Assembly: GCA_030442055.1 (NCBI GenBank)
Contig: JAUJEB010000008.1
Location: 62,001 to 126,000 of the forward strand
Reading direction: 5' to 3'
From: Agaribacillus aureus
Lineage (GTDB): Bacteria; Bacteroidota; Bacteroidia; Cytophagales; Cyclobacteriaceae
Length of the DNA: 64,000 nucleotides
The notes under the pieces are model-generated. The model was given only the letters and a program-made list of their open reading frames with translations, was not told the origin of the DNA and made no database searches. Made by a program: the position numbers and the translations under genes. Shown one piece after another: positions 9,398 through 17,595 of this stretch. How positions within the stretch are numbered: the stretch's first letter is position 1; each line of letters opens with the position of its first letter.

Positions 9398-9405
9398 CAA
9401 ATTTA
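9398..9405 (-). promoter_or_regulatory. Putative -7 box of the MarR/beta-oxidation operon
   Basis: The minus strand reads TAAATTTG, an exact TAnnTTTG match, 84 nt upstream of the MarR start codon. The palindromic site lies 8-27 bp further upstream, over the -33 region, which suits repression by blocking RNA polymerase. Confidence 0.5.
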
Positions 9406-9412
9406 ATAAAAC

Positions 9413-9432
9413 TTGTTATGCATGCATAACAA
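9413..9432. promoter_or_regulatory. Perfect 20-bp palindrome, probable MarR operator
   Basis: TTGTTATGCA is followed immediately by its exact reverse complement TGCATAACAA. Written as half-sites it is TTGTTAT-N6-ATAACAA. The same arms with the same 6-bp spacer recur at 35000-35019 between the UbiA and type III PKS genes. Length, symmetry and position next to the marR promoter fit a MarR-family dimer site; the assignment is inference. Confidence 0.72.
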
Positions 9433-9704
9433 ACTACGAAAAAATATTACGTGAGACCGAAAATAATTCTAACTGGCGGAGAATCAATTCGATAATACCA
9501 TTTAAAATCCGGATTTTCTTTTCTTACCAGCCTTTTATAAGATATTATTTTGTCCATTCAAAAAGGTTTTACAGGTGTCCGATAAATTCCTGATATTTTA
9601 TTGAAAATGTCATAACTTGCCTGGCTATTATCATCACCAATTGCTGTATAGTTTCGATAAGTATATAATGGTGCAGAAGGTATTTTTGTTTTAAAAAAAC
9701 TGAC
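9433..9704. other. Intergenic region, divergent operon / Gfo-Idh-MocA gene
   Basis: AT-rich sequence without a credible coding frame. The only signal I see is a -7-like TATTTTTG at 9681-9688 on the plus strand, 16 nt before the oxidoreductase start. No clear -33 element is visible at normal spacing. Confidence 0.4.
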
Positions 9705-10712
9705 ATGTCAAAAAAAATTAAATGGGGCATTTTAAGTACGGCCAATATTGGCGTAAAAAAAGTGATTCCCGCCATGCAAAAAGGAATCTATTCGGAGGTA
9801 GTGGCCATTGCTTCCAGAAATCATGAAAACGCAAAAAGGGTAGCTGGGGAATTGAATATTCCTACTGCTTACGGTTCCTATAAGGATTTGCTGGCTGACG
9901 AGTCTATCGATGCCATATATAATCCCCTTCCCAATCATCTACATGTGCCTTTAACCATTGAATGCATGGAGGCCGGTAAACATGTTTTGTGTGAAAAACC
10001 CATCGCGCTGAATACCGAAGAATTGCAGCGACTGATCGCCGTTCGCGAGCAGCACAAAGTGAAGGTAGGTGAGGCTTTCATGGTTCACACCCATCCCCAG
10101 TGGATCACTGCCAAACAGTTGATTAATCAGGGGGAGATTGGTGATTTGAAGTCTATTCACGGTTTTTTCAGCTACTTTAACAATGATGCCAAAAATATAA
10201 GAAATATTGCCGAGTATGGCGGGGGCGCCTTATTTGATATTGGATGCTATCCCATACACACATCCAGGTTTATTTTTGGCGAGGAGCCAACCGGGGTAAT
10301 TTCCTTAATTGATTATGATCCTGATTTGAAGGTGGACCGGTTGACTTCAGCTATTTTGAAGTTTCCATCGGGACAGGCTAGTTTTACCGCAGCAACACAG
10401 CTACAGCGCTATCAAACCATGCAATTTTTTGGTACAAAGAAAAGCATGGAAATTGAAGTTCCCTTTAACGCACCGGACGATCAACCATGCAGGATCCTAC
10501 TGAATGACGGCGATATCATGAAACCTTACACAGCAGTAACTACCATTGAAACCTGCGATCAATACACGGTTCAGGGAGATGCATTTTCTCTGGCGATACT
10601 GGAGGATAACGAGGTACCTGTTCCATTGGAGGATTCCATGGGCAATACCGCCGTTATTGAAGCCATTTTTAAGTCGGCCAGGACGGGACAGTGGGAGCGT
10701 CCAACGTTTTAA
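9705..10712 (+). CDS. Gfo/Idh/MocA family oxidoreductase
   Basis: A 335-residue NAD(P)-dependent sugar or polyol dehydrogenase. The N-terminal Rossmann fold starts with KWGILSTANIGVKKVIPAMQ, and the family signature HVLCEKPIAL carries the conserved Lys of the EKP motif. The C-terminal alpha/beta domain includes GGGALFDIGCYPIHTSRFIFG, with the Asp and His expected around the active site. Length is normal. Similarity is closest in style to D-xylose dehydrogenase or glucose-fructose oxidoreductase-like members, but the substrate cannot be assigned. It appears monocistronic. Confidence 0.9.
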   Translation: MSKKIKWGILSTANIGVKKVIPAMQKGIYSEVVAIASRNHENAKRVAGELNIPTAYGSYKDLLADESIDAIYNPLPNHLHVPLTIECMEAGKHVLCEKPIALNTEELQRLIAVREQHKVKVGEAFMVHTHPQWITAKQLINQGEIGDLKSIHGFFSYFNNDAKNIRNIAEYGGGALFDIGCYPIHTSRFIFGEEPTGVISLIDYDPDLKVDRLTSAILKFPSGQASFTAATQLQRYQTMQFFGTKKSMEIEVPFNAPDDQPCRILLNDGDIMKPYTAVTTIETCDQYTVQGDAFSLAILEDNEVPVPLEDSMGNTAVIEAIFKSARTGQWERPTF

Positions 10713-10916
10713 GGGGGTATTTCCAAACATAAGCCGCCCTGGGTACTTCTTTTGTTGCTAAGTTAAATTTTGTAAATTTATAGGCAGGGGCGTCCCAGTC
10801 TTGTAGCATAAAAAGTAGCTCAGCGTTATCGGGTGTTGGAAACGGTTACATAGTCTGAGAGATATCATTAAACATTTGAGAGGATTTGCAACGCATCAAT
10901 GTTTAAATAAAAAGTT

Positions 10917-12419
10917 ATGGAATTTAAGACAAGACACACCTGGAAGAACACTATCAAAAAGTTTTCTGTTACACCGGTTAAATATTTTCTTCCTGAATCG
11001 TTGGAAGATATTGTACAGATCATTAAAGAGGCGGAAGATAAAGGCTTAAGGGCAAGGGCTATTGGTTCAGGGCACTCATTTTCTGATATAGCGCTCTCCG
11101 ACGGATACCTGGTGGACATGTGCAGGCTAAACGAAGTATGCACCCTGAACAAGGAGGTGCTAAAAGGAGGCTGTCATCTTGATAATCTCATTGAAATTCA
11201 ATCGGGAATCAGCATACACAAACTAAACCGGGACCTGGACGACCGGAATCTTGCTATTTTAAACATGGGGGGGGTTGACAATCAAACCATTTCCGGAGCA
11301 ATTGCTACCGGCACCCATGGCACGGGCATTGACTTACCGGGAATATCCGGCATGGTAAAATCCATGGTGATGGTCGTGAGGGGTGGAAAAACACTTCGAA
11401 TCGAGCCGACAGATGGTATTACCGATCCGACACAATATAACCATGAAACTATTGAGCTGGTACAGGACGATGATAAGTTTTACAGTGCTTTGGTAAGTCT
11501 TGGCTGCCTGGGGATCATTTACTCTTACATCCTTGAAGTGGAAGATATGTATTGGCTCGAGGAGCAGAGAACCTGTCATCTATGGGAAGAAATCAAACCG
11601 CAGATTGCTGATAAGACACTTTTTAAAGGAACCAGGGGCGTGCAGGTACAGATCAATCCCTACAAGTTGCCTAAAAAGCAGGATCGCACCTGCATGGTTA
11701 TGAAGCATATCCTGGTTGAGAAACCAAAAAAAAGGACTATCGGTCAGGCTACCCGTAATCTCCTCAGCGGCTATTTGGCAAATATTCCTATCGCCTATTA
11801 TTTTACACTTTTTAACGTTGTATTCAGGCCGCGAAGTATTCCTAAATTACTGGAAACAGCCTTAAATGGCCAGCACGATAAATCATTTATTAACCGCGCC
11901 CACAAGGTCCTCTATCAGGGGGTAGAATTTATCAAATTAAGGGCCTATGATTGTGAGTTTGCCTTTGATTTGGCTGAAAACAAGCATCTTGATGCCGTCG
12001 AGAGCCTCTTTAAGCTAGTCGCGCAAATGAAGGACGAGGGCCGGCTATACCAGTCAGCCCCGCTCGGTTTGCGTTTTGTTAAAAGATCAAACGCCTACAT
12101 GACCATGGAATATGGCAGGGACGTGATGTATATGGATACGCCTTTTATGACCAGAACGAAGGGGTCGGATTTAATTCTGGATCATTTCCAGGATTTATTA
12201 TTGTCCTTTGGAGGTATCCCTCACTGGGGTAAAATAAACAACAGGTTAATTGGAAGGCCTGAGCTGGTCCGGCAGATGTATCCGAAGTTTAAAGCTTGGC
12301 AAAAGGTATTCCTGGAGTTCAATGCTAAGGGCACTTTTAGCAATCAATTTTCTGATCGGCTATTATTTGATCAGGTAGAATTACCGTCTTCGATCAAACG
12401 CCCTGAAATCACCACCTAA
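10917..12419 (+). CDS. FAD-binding sugar-1,4-lactone oxidase (ALO family)
   Basis: A 500-residue protein of the D-arabinono-1,4-lactone/L-gulono-lactone oxidase type. The N-terminal PCMH-type FAD domain has RAIGSGHSFSDIALSDGYLV, where the His of GSGHS is the usual covalent FAD attachment residue, and the flavin-contact segment AIATGTHGTGIDLPG. The C-terminal ALO domain ends with the typical HWGK motif (GGIPHWGKIN). Such enzymes oxidise aldonolactones or alditols with oxygen. Nothing in the neighbourhood fixes the substrate; the preceding sugar oxidoreductase is on the same strand but 204 bp away. Confidence 0.9.
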   Translation: MEFKTRHTWKNTIKKFSVTPVKYFLPESLEDIVQIIKEAEDKGLRARAIGSGHSFSDIALSDGYLVDMCRLNEVCTLNKEVLKGGCHLDNLIEIQSGISIHKLNRDLDDRNLAILNMGGVDNQTISGAIATGTHGTGIDLPGISGMVKSMVMVVRGGKTLRIEPTDGITDPTQYNHETIELVQDDDKFYSALVSLGCLGIIYSYILEVEDMYWLEEQRTCHLWEEIKPQIADKTLFKGTRGVQVQINPYKLPKKQDRTCMVMKHILVEKPKKRTIGQATRNLLSGYLANIPIAYYFTLFNVVFRPRSIPKLLETALNGQHDKSFINRAHKVLYQGVEFIKLRAYDCEFAFDLAENKHLDAVESLFKLVAQMKDEGRLYQSAPLGLRFVKRSNAYMTMEYGRDVMYMDTPFMTRTKGSDLILDHFQDLLLSFGGIPHWGKINNRLIGRPELVRQMYPKFKAWQKVFLEFNAKGTFSNQFSDRLLFDQVELPSSIKRPEITT

Positions 12420-12626
12420 ACTTTTGCACCAATTTGCTGGCTTGCCGGCCGGGCGGTTTTGGCAAAGAATTTTGAGAAGAAAATTTAACCGCTTAATTCA
12501 GGTACCGGGTAAATTAATTCGGAATTAAATTTTATATTGAAAATGTACAAAAATCTTGAACATTCTTCGTTAATTTACATTAATTTAAGTGTCACTGTAT
12601 GAAATTGCACGATGAAAGGAATGGGT

Positions 12627-12660
12627 AATTTCCCCAAAATTTTCAAAACTAGTAATTTCC
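12627..12660 (+). promoter_or_regulatory. Possible sigma-dependent promoter of the ECF gene
   Basis: AATTTCC (12627-12633) is followed after exactly 19 nt by TAATTT (12653-12658). Both CHAT genes have AATTTCC, 19 nt, then TATTTTTAT or TAATTTTAT. A second AATTTCC at 12654-12660 overlaps the TAATTT element. This may be an autoregulatory promoter, but the match is short and AT-rich. Confidence 0.4.
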
Positions 12661-12685
12661 AACGTTCTAAAAATAGTTACATTTG
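12656..12685 (+). promoter_or_regulatory. Housekeeping-type promoter of the ECF sigma gene
   Basis: TACATTTG (12678-12685) matches the Bacteroidota -7 consensus exactly. TTTC (12656-12659) lies 18 nt upstream as a near-match to the -33 TTTG. The predicted start would leave a leader of about 40 nt. Confidence 0.55.
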
Positions 12686-12731
12686 CAAATTTAGGTTACC
12701 TTTTTTCCATCAATCCATTAAGTATAATTAG

Positions 12732-13292
12732 ATGAGTGAAAATGACGTCATTGCCAGGATAAAGGCGGGAGATGAACGAGAACTTGGGGCTATATATGAA
12801 AAGCACCGTCAAGAATTCATTTCCTGGGTTATCCGAACCTATGCGTGCACCATAGATGAGGCAAAAGAAGTCTACCAGTTGGCGATCATGATATTTTATG
12901 AAAACATAGTTAGCGGGAGGTTAACAACTATGACCAGCAGCATAAAATCTTACCTGTTTGCTATAGGTAAAAACAAAGCGCTGGAGCAAAAAAAATTCGC
13001 CAACAGATTTACTTATAATTTGGATGGAACCATGAATTTAATGAATGAAGACCAGCCAGCCGACGAAGTTGAAAAACGGGAAGCTACCCTGAAATTGGTG
13101 GAGCAATGCCTGCACCTTTTGGGAGAGCCATGCAGGGGATTACTGGAGCTGTATTATTATCACAAGAAGTCCATGACGGATATTGCAGAAAACCTTGGAT
13201 ATAAAAATACAGATACCGCTAAGAACCAAAAGTACAAATGCATGAAACGGCTGAAGAAAATCTTTGAGGAAAGAACATTGAATACAGTATAA
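12732..13292 (+). CDS. ECF-type RNA polymerase sigma factor
   Basis: A 186-residue sigma-70-like protein. Region 2 lies in about residues 25-95 (IYEKHRQEFISWVIRTYACT followed by EVYQLAIMIFYENIV), and region 4 in about 125-180 (CRGLLELYYYHKKSMTDIAE then the helix GYKNTDTAKNQKYKCMKRLK). It lacks regions 1 and 3, as ECF factors do. The next gene starts 7 bp after its stop and encodes a single-pass membrane protein, the usual position of an anti-sigma factor. The two TPR-CHAT genes downstream are candidate targets, from their shared upstream elements. Confidence 0.92.
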   Translation: MSENDVIARIKAGDERELGAIYEKHRQEFISWVIRTYACTIDEAKEVYQLAIMIFYENIVSGRLTTMTSSIKSYLFAIGKNKALEQKKFANRFTYNLDGTMNLMNEDQPADEVEKREATLKLVEQCLHLLGEPCRGLLELYYYHKKSMTDIAENLGYKNTDTAKNQKYKCMKRLKKIFEERTLNTV

Positions 13293-13299
13293 ATTAAAT

Positions 13300-14073
13300 A
13301 TGAACGAATTGGAAAAAGACATAGCATTATTGGAGCGCTACATTGAGAATGATCTCAATGAAGAGGATAAGGAGATGGTGGAGCAAAGGCTGGCCAATGA
13401 GGATAATTTTAAAAAATTGCTGAATCAACTGGGGGTTTTGATCAATGGCATACAATATGCTGCAAGGAATAAGGTGATGCAGCAGTTAAAAGATATTGAA
13501 GAGCGCCTGCCTGAGGTTCAATGGGAGGAAGGTGTTGAGGAGGAGTCCAAAACGATTCCTATAAGGAATAAAAGCTACTGGTGGTTAGCGGCGGCCAGCG
13601 TGGTAGTGTTGATTGTAAGCAGTATTTTTATATTCAACCAAAGACCCGCTCCGGAAGAAATCTATAACGCCTATTTTCAGACATATGATAATGTGATGAA
13701 TGCCACTACCAGAGGTGAACAAGATGCCAAGAGCAATTTTGAGCTGGCCATGCAAGCCTATGATCAAGGGGATTATTCGCTGGCCATTAAGCTATTTAAT
13801 GAATTGCCCAGTGTTGAAAAAGACTCCGGCGTTTACCTTTATCTGGGGAATTCCTATTTGGTAGAAAAGAAGGCTAACAAAGCCATTGAGAGTTTTCAGA
13901 AAGCATTAGAAAATCCGGGAAATTTCCAAAACCAATTGCAGTGGTACCTGGCTATGGGATACCTGCAGGCTGGAGATATTGACAAGGCGATCGAAGCGTT
14001 TACGATTGTAAAAAACGGCAATTATTCTAAAAACAAGGATGCCGATAAGATATTAAAAGAACTAACCAAGTAA
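13300..14073 (+). CDS. Single-pass membrane TPR protein, candidate anti-sigma factor
   Basis: A 257-residue protein in three parts: an acidic, helical cytoplasmic region (1-90) that resembles anti-sigma N-termini in length and character; one membrane helix at about 93-112 (YWWLAAASVVVLIVSSIFIF); and an extracytoplasmic region with about three TPR units (for example AMQAYDQGDYSLAIKLFNEL and YLYLGNSYLVEKKANKAIES). It starts 7 bp after the sigma gene. By position and topology it may hold the sigma factor at the membrane and sense an envelope signal through its TPRs. No zinc-binding HxxxCxxC motif is present, so this role is inference. Confidence 0.75.
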   Translation: MNELEKDIALLERYIENDLNEEDKEMVEQRLANEDNFKKLLNQLGVLINGIQYAARNKVMQQLKDIEERLPEVQWEEGVEEESKTIPIRNKSYWWLAAASVVVLIVSSIFIFNQRPAPEEIYNAYFQTYDNVMNATTRGEQDAKSNFELAMQAYDQGDYSLAIKLFNELPSVEKDSGVYLYLGNSYLVEKKANKAIESFQKALENPGNFQNQLQWYLAMGYLQAGDIDKAIEAFTIVKNGNYSKNKDADKILKELTK

Positions 14074-14102
14074 CTTATTATTAATCTTAAATAAATAATG
14101 TC

Positions 14103-14225
14103 ATGTCAAATCTAGATAAACCTTATGTGGATCCGGACGATGAAGCTGAAGAAGTATTTTTCGGCACTGAAGATGATGAACCTAATGACGAGGAACTTCC
14201 CCCAAGAGATGAAGGAGATAACTAA
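14103..14225 (+). CDS. 40-residue highly acidic peptide
   Basis: ATG 14103 opens a 40-codon frame ending at TAA 14225, with 17 Asp/Glu against only 2 Lys/Arg. The frame starts 29 bp after the TPR gene on the same strand, and a strong hairpin terminator begins 13 bp beyond its stop, so it is probably the last gene of the sigma-factor operon. A possible upstream ATG (14098) is in another frame and stops after five codons. The peptide has no membrane segment and no family I recognise. It could be a small cytoplasmic partner of the sigma or TPR protein. Confidence 0.55.
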   Translation: MSNLDKPYVDPDDEAEEVFFGTEDDEPNDEELPPRDEGDN

Positions 14226-14238
14226 TCACAAGATTTAC

Positions 14239-14268
14239 AAGGTCGGTTTTATTAAAACTGACCTTTTT
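14239..14268 (+). terminator. Rho-independent terminator of the sigma-factor operon
   Basis: A 12-bp stem AAGGTCGGTTTT/AAAACTGACCTT (one G-U pair) with a 3-nt loop runs into a TTTTT tract. It separates the operon from the convergent CHAT gene. Confidence 0.85.
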
Positions 14269-14292
14269 AATTTCCGCTCATACCCAACATAT

Positions 14293-17200
14293 TTAGTCTT
14301 TCCTATATTTTTTCAGGGTTAAACCTACTATAAAAACCATCATTATTCCCAGAATCCAGTAGAAATAATGGTTGGATGTGGTGGTGATGGCCTTCGACTG
14401 CCCAATGGGAACAAAAGCGGCCCAATAAAAAGGGTGGGCTGTCAGTTCATCCGCCTTGTCCAGGTATTTTAACTTGGATTCTCTTAAAGATGAGTTGATT
14501 TTGATTCCTTTGTTCAAATTGCCATAGAAATCGGTCATCATCCGGGCGGTTATCTGATCGCTCACCTTCCACAGGCTCATGACGATAGAAGGACAGCCGG
14601 CATAGGCAAAGGCTCGTGCCATGCTGAATACACCTTCTCCCTTTTTATAGTTTCCGAGGCCTGTTTCACAGGCACTTAAGACCACCATATTAGCATCAAG
14701 GTTCAGGTTGTACAGCTCGTAAGGATATAATATGCCATCTTCAACCTGATTGGATTTATCCCTAAAATATAATTTTGCATCAATACTATCCCCCTTGCTG
14801 GCTGCGCCGTGGACGGCAAGATGCAGAATATCAAAACCGGAAGCAAGATTTTTAAATTGCTGCTCAGTGGCGTCCTCTCCCTTGAGAAACCTTCCCTGCA
14901 TTAACGATTTTATGGCCTCAATCTCTTTGGCGCTGCCCTGAAGATTGCTTAGATGCCCTTCGGTATTTACTTTGCCTGTTTTTGTTTTAATGTCCGAATA
15001 ACTAAACGCCAACAATTTTGGCGCTTTTTCCTTATTTTTTAAAGTTTTGTCAAATAACAGCTCTGTGGAATAAACATAGCTTATGGCCCAGTCATAAATG
15101 AGAAAATTAACAGATTTGAAAGTTAATTTTTTGGCATTACCGGTGTTTGTTACCAGCGTTTCAAACGGGAGATAGGCCAACGGGCCATCGGGAATAATCA
15201 CCAGCTCCCCCTGAATTTTCGAGGGAGTATCGAGGACTGGTAGCAGCTTTTTATATAACCACTGGGCAGAATTTATGGTAGAATCAGTCAAATCAAACTT
15301 TGGATTGGTAAGCATTTTTAAATAATTATTAAACCTGCCTGTAAACGTTGAGTCTATTGCTACTTTTTCAAATTGGATCAAATCCCGGTTGATAGCCAAT
15401 AAATAAATAGCAGAGTCACCCCAAAAATATTCCAGTAATAGTTTGTCTTTTACCAGTGATTTAACATCATCAATAGCATAATTTTTATGTTTATATTTTA
15501 TGTTAAAGTACCTGGGAAAATTAGCTGCCAAAAAATTTGCCAGTGAGTCTTTTCGGGTATTTGCCTTAAACAATTTTTGATTTAATAAATTAATCCTTTG
15601 CGAATCCGGTTTGCTGGCCTCGCTTTCATTTCTGAGGGAGCGATTTAAGTTTGCTATTTCTGTTTTCAAATCTCTTTCCAGTGTTTTCACCGCTTCGGAG
15701 ACCCCAGCCTGATTCAGCGATTCAACGTTTTCCAGGTTTTCCAACAATAACCGGGACTTGCTTTTCTCCATAAAGTTGAAAGCATGCTGGCCAAATATTT
15801 CGTCTTGTGTTATGCTAAATAGTCGATAAGCACACTCCAGAGAATGCTCGTAAATAGACTTATAATCCTTGGCTAAATATAACTTAGAATTCTCTATACC
15901 AAAGTTCCCTCTTTCAATGGTTATCAGGCTATCAGCGAGTAAAAAGGAATTAATAGCGCCTTCAAGCAAGTTAGGATCCCAGTCATTTTCAGCCGCCATT
16001 TCTTTTAAAATTAGCCCCTTGGATTTTAGGGCATCAATAAGATAAAAGTTAGACCCCATTTGGGCCAGGGAGGGAATTGTCATCGGATCCCTCTCATCAA
16101 AACCATCCAGCCCTGCCACCAAAGCCCTATGAGCGGTTATAAGTGCAGAGTCGAGAAGCGGGGTTTGTTTTAGTAGCTGGTTGGCAAGCACCGTCATAGA
16201 TTTTGCTGTTCTAAAATGCTTTTTGCCATAATATGACTTGGTTTTATTTACATACTTATGAATAAAATAAAACGCAGAGTCAAGCTTCCCAAGATCCACG
16301 TAGGCAATTCCAAGTTTATTGTAAGTATCAGCAAGCCCTGCCTGATTTGTGTTAACCTGGTAGGTGAGAAGCGCCTGACGGTAATATTTGATCGCCTCCG
16401 AGGGGTTGTTTAGCTGCCGGTATACGGTGCCTAAGTTATTGTAATAAAGCGCAAGACTATTTAAAGAAGCCAGATCATCCTTGTCCCTAATTAGCTCAAT
16501 GGCGCGATTGTAGTAAGTTATAGCGTTTTCAAATTCGCCTTTTACATTGGAGATATTTGCCAATACATTGAAACAACTCTTTCTGACTTCATAATTACTG
16601 CTATCATATTTGTTAATAAACCCCAGGGTCTTATTGGCATATAGGAGCGCTTTTTCGTAGTCTTTTTTTCTTCTGTTGGTAACTGCCAGGTTATAATAAC
16701 AAAAAGAAAAATTTCGGGCCACCGTATCATTGGCTTTTTCTCTTATCAATAATTCCCTGGTGTAATACTTCTCAGCATTGTAATAATCATTAAGGCGCCA
16801 CCTATATAAGTTTCCAAGACCATGGTTGATATCGGCAAGTTTCAGATGGTTTTCATCATATATTTTACTCCTAATACTAAGGCAACGGGAGTAGTGCTTT
16901 AAAACACTGTCAGCCTCCTGGGAATAATAAAAATAATCTCCTAATTTCTCCTCTAAATCCGCTGCAATACTGTTTTGTTCGCCGAGATGTGCGATGCACT
17001 TTCTCAGCGCTTTTTGAAGTAGTGGTTTTGCTTTTTCCCTATCTTTAGAGTAGTTGTAATTCCTTGCAAGTACGATGGCGGTCTTCGTGTACCCAATCCA
17101 GTTTTCTTCATTTTCAAACAAAGAAAGGGCGGCAAGATAAAATTCTTCAGCGGCCGTGCGACCTTGCATTTTTTGTACTGAGAGAGCTTTGCGCAGATAG

Positions 17201-17388
17201 GGGTGGCCATAGTCGTCAAAGTTGTGTACAATGACGGAGTCCTCCCCGGCCATTGGTTTATCTGGCCCCACTGTCCGTTGGCTTTGGTTTTGGCAGGCGA
17301 AAAACACAGAGAGAGTAACCAGCAGACAAAGCATATTATATAATCCTACCCCGCAGGCGACAAGATTAGAACCCATCTTAATAAGCAT
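14293..17388 (-). CDS. TPR-CHAT protein 1 (caspase-like), envelope-anchored
   Basis: A 1031-residue protein. The N-terminus has a hydrophobic signal ending in a lipobox-like FFAC. Residues about 90-480 hold many TPR units (YYNLGTVYRQLNNPSEAIKY and similar), then a helical segment with coiled-coil character (about 560-640). The C-terminal CHAT domain (about 710-1000) carries the caspase-type dyad His860 (LHLAVHG) and Cys907 (LSACETG), 47 residues apart, so it is probably an active cysteine peptidase. A membrane helix (about 1005-1025) and a basic tail end the protein. With lipid and helix anchors at the two ends, the TPR and CHAT parts would lie outside the inner membrane. Substrates are unknown. 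Confidence 0.88.
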   Translation of the reverse strand: MLIKMGSNLVACGVGLYNMLCLLVTLSVFFACQNQSQRTVGPDKPMAGEDSVIVHNFDDYGHPYLRKALSVQKMQGRTAAEEFYLAALSLFENEENWIGYTKTAIVLARNYNYSKDREKAKPLLQKALRKCIAHLGEQNSIAADLEEKLGDYFYYSQEADSVLKHYSRCLSIRSKIYDENHLKLADINHGLGNLYRWRLNDYYNAEKYYTRELLIREKANDTVARNFSFCYYNLAVTNRRKKDYEKALLYANKTLGFINKYDSSNYEVRKSCFNVLANISNVKGEFENAITYYNRAIELIRDKDDLASLNSLALYYNNLGTVYRQLNNPSEAIKYYRQALLTYQVNTNQAGLADTYNKLGIAYVDLGKLDSAFYFIHKYVNKTKSYYGKKHFRTAKSMTVLANQLLKQTPLLDSALITAHRALVAGLDGFDERDPMTIPSLAQMGSNFYLIDALKSKGLILKEMAAENDWDPNLLEGAINSFLLADSLITIERGNFGIENSKLYLAKDYKSIYEHSLECAYRLFSITQDEIFGQHAFNFMEKSKSRLLLENLENVESLNQAGVSEAVKTLERDLKTEIANLNRSLRNESEASKPDSQRINLLNQKLFKANTRKDSLANFLAANFPRYFNIKYKHKNYAIDDVKSLVKDKLLLEYFWGDSAIYLLAINRDLIQFEKVAIDSTFTGRFNNYLKMLTNPKFDLTDSTINSAQWLYKKLLPVLDTPSKIQGELVIIPDGPLAYLPFETLVTNTGNAKKLTFKSVNFLIYDWAISYVYSTELLFDKTLKNKEKAPKLLAFSYSDIKTKTGKVNTEGHLSNLQGSAKEIEAIKSLMQGRFLKGEDATEQQFKNLASGFDILHLAVHGAASKGDSIDAKLYFRDKSNQVEDGILYPYELYNLNLDANMVVLSACETGLGNYKKGEGVFSMARAFAYAGCPSIVMSLWKVSDQITARMMTDFYGNLNKGIKINSSLRESKLKYLDKADELTAHPFYWAAFVPIGQSKAITTTSNHYFYWILGIMMVFIVGLTLKKYRKD

Positions 17389-17402
17389 TTTAATATCTCA
17401 GG

Positions 17403-17437
17403 ATAAAAATAGAAAGTTCCGCAGGAAGATGGAAATT
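17403..17437 (-). promoter_or_regulatory. Promoter-like element shared with CHAT gene 2
   Basis: On the minus strand the 14-mer AATTTCCATCTTCC (17437-17424) is followed after 12 nt by TATTTTTAT (17411-17403), ending 14 nt before the ATG of CHAT gene 1. The identical 14-mer with the same 12-nt spacing and a near-identical second element precedes CHAT gene 2. Confidence 0.65.
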
Positions 17438-17595
17438 AAGTCGCCTGTAATTAGTAGTTATATTGTTCGATTTTTTTTATATTGACCACCTGATTAGGCA
17501 TAAGGGTTACCATATGATCTTATTGCCATTAATATAATCCAAGGATCTCGAATTAACATGATAACCAAAAGAACTACCAATCTAAATTTATAAAT

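Larger units (their letters stand above)
12420..12731. other. Intergenic regulatory region upstream of the sigma factor gene
   Basis: No coding frame of interest. It contains two overlapping promoter-like arrangements: AATTTCC-N19-TAATTT starting at 12627, and TTTC-N18-TACATTTG ending at 12685. The first resembles the shared promoter of the two CHAT genes downstream. Confidence 0.5.

Noticed and set aside
10870-10904. AAACATT...AATGTTT inverted repeat before the lactone oxidase gene
   Set aside because: Seven-bp AT-rich arms with a 21-bp spacer are expected by chance in such sequence.
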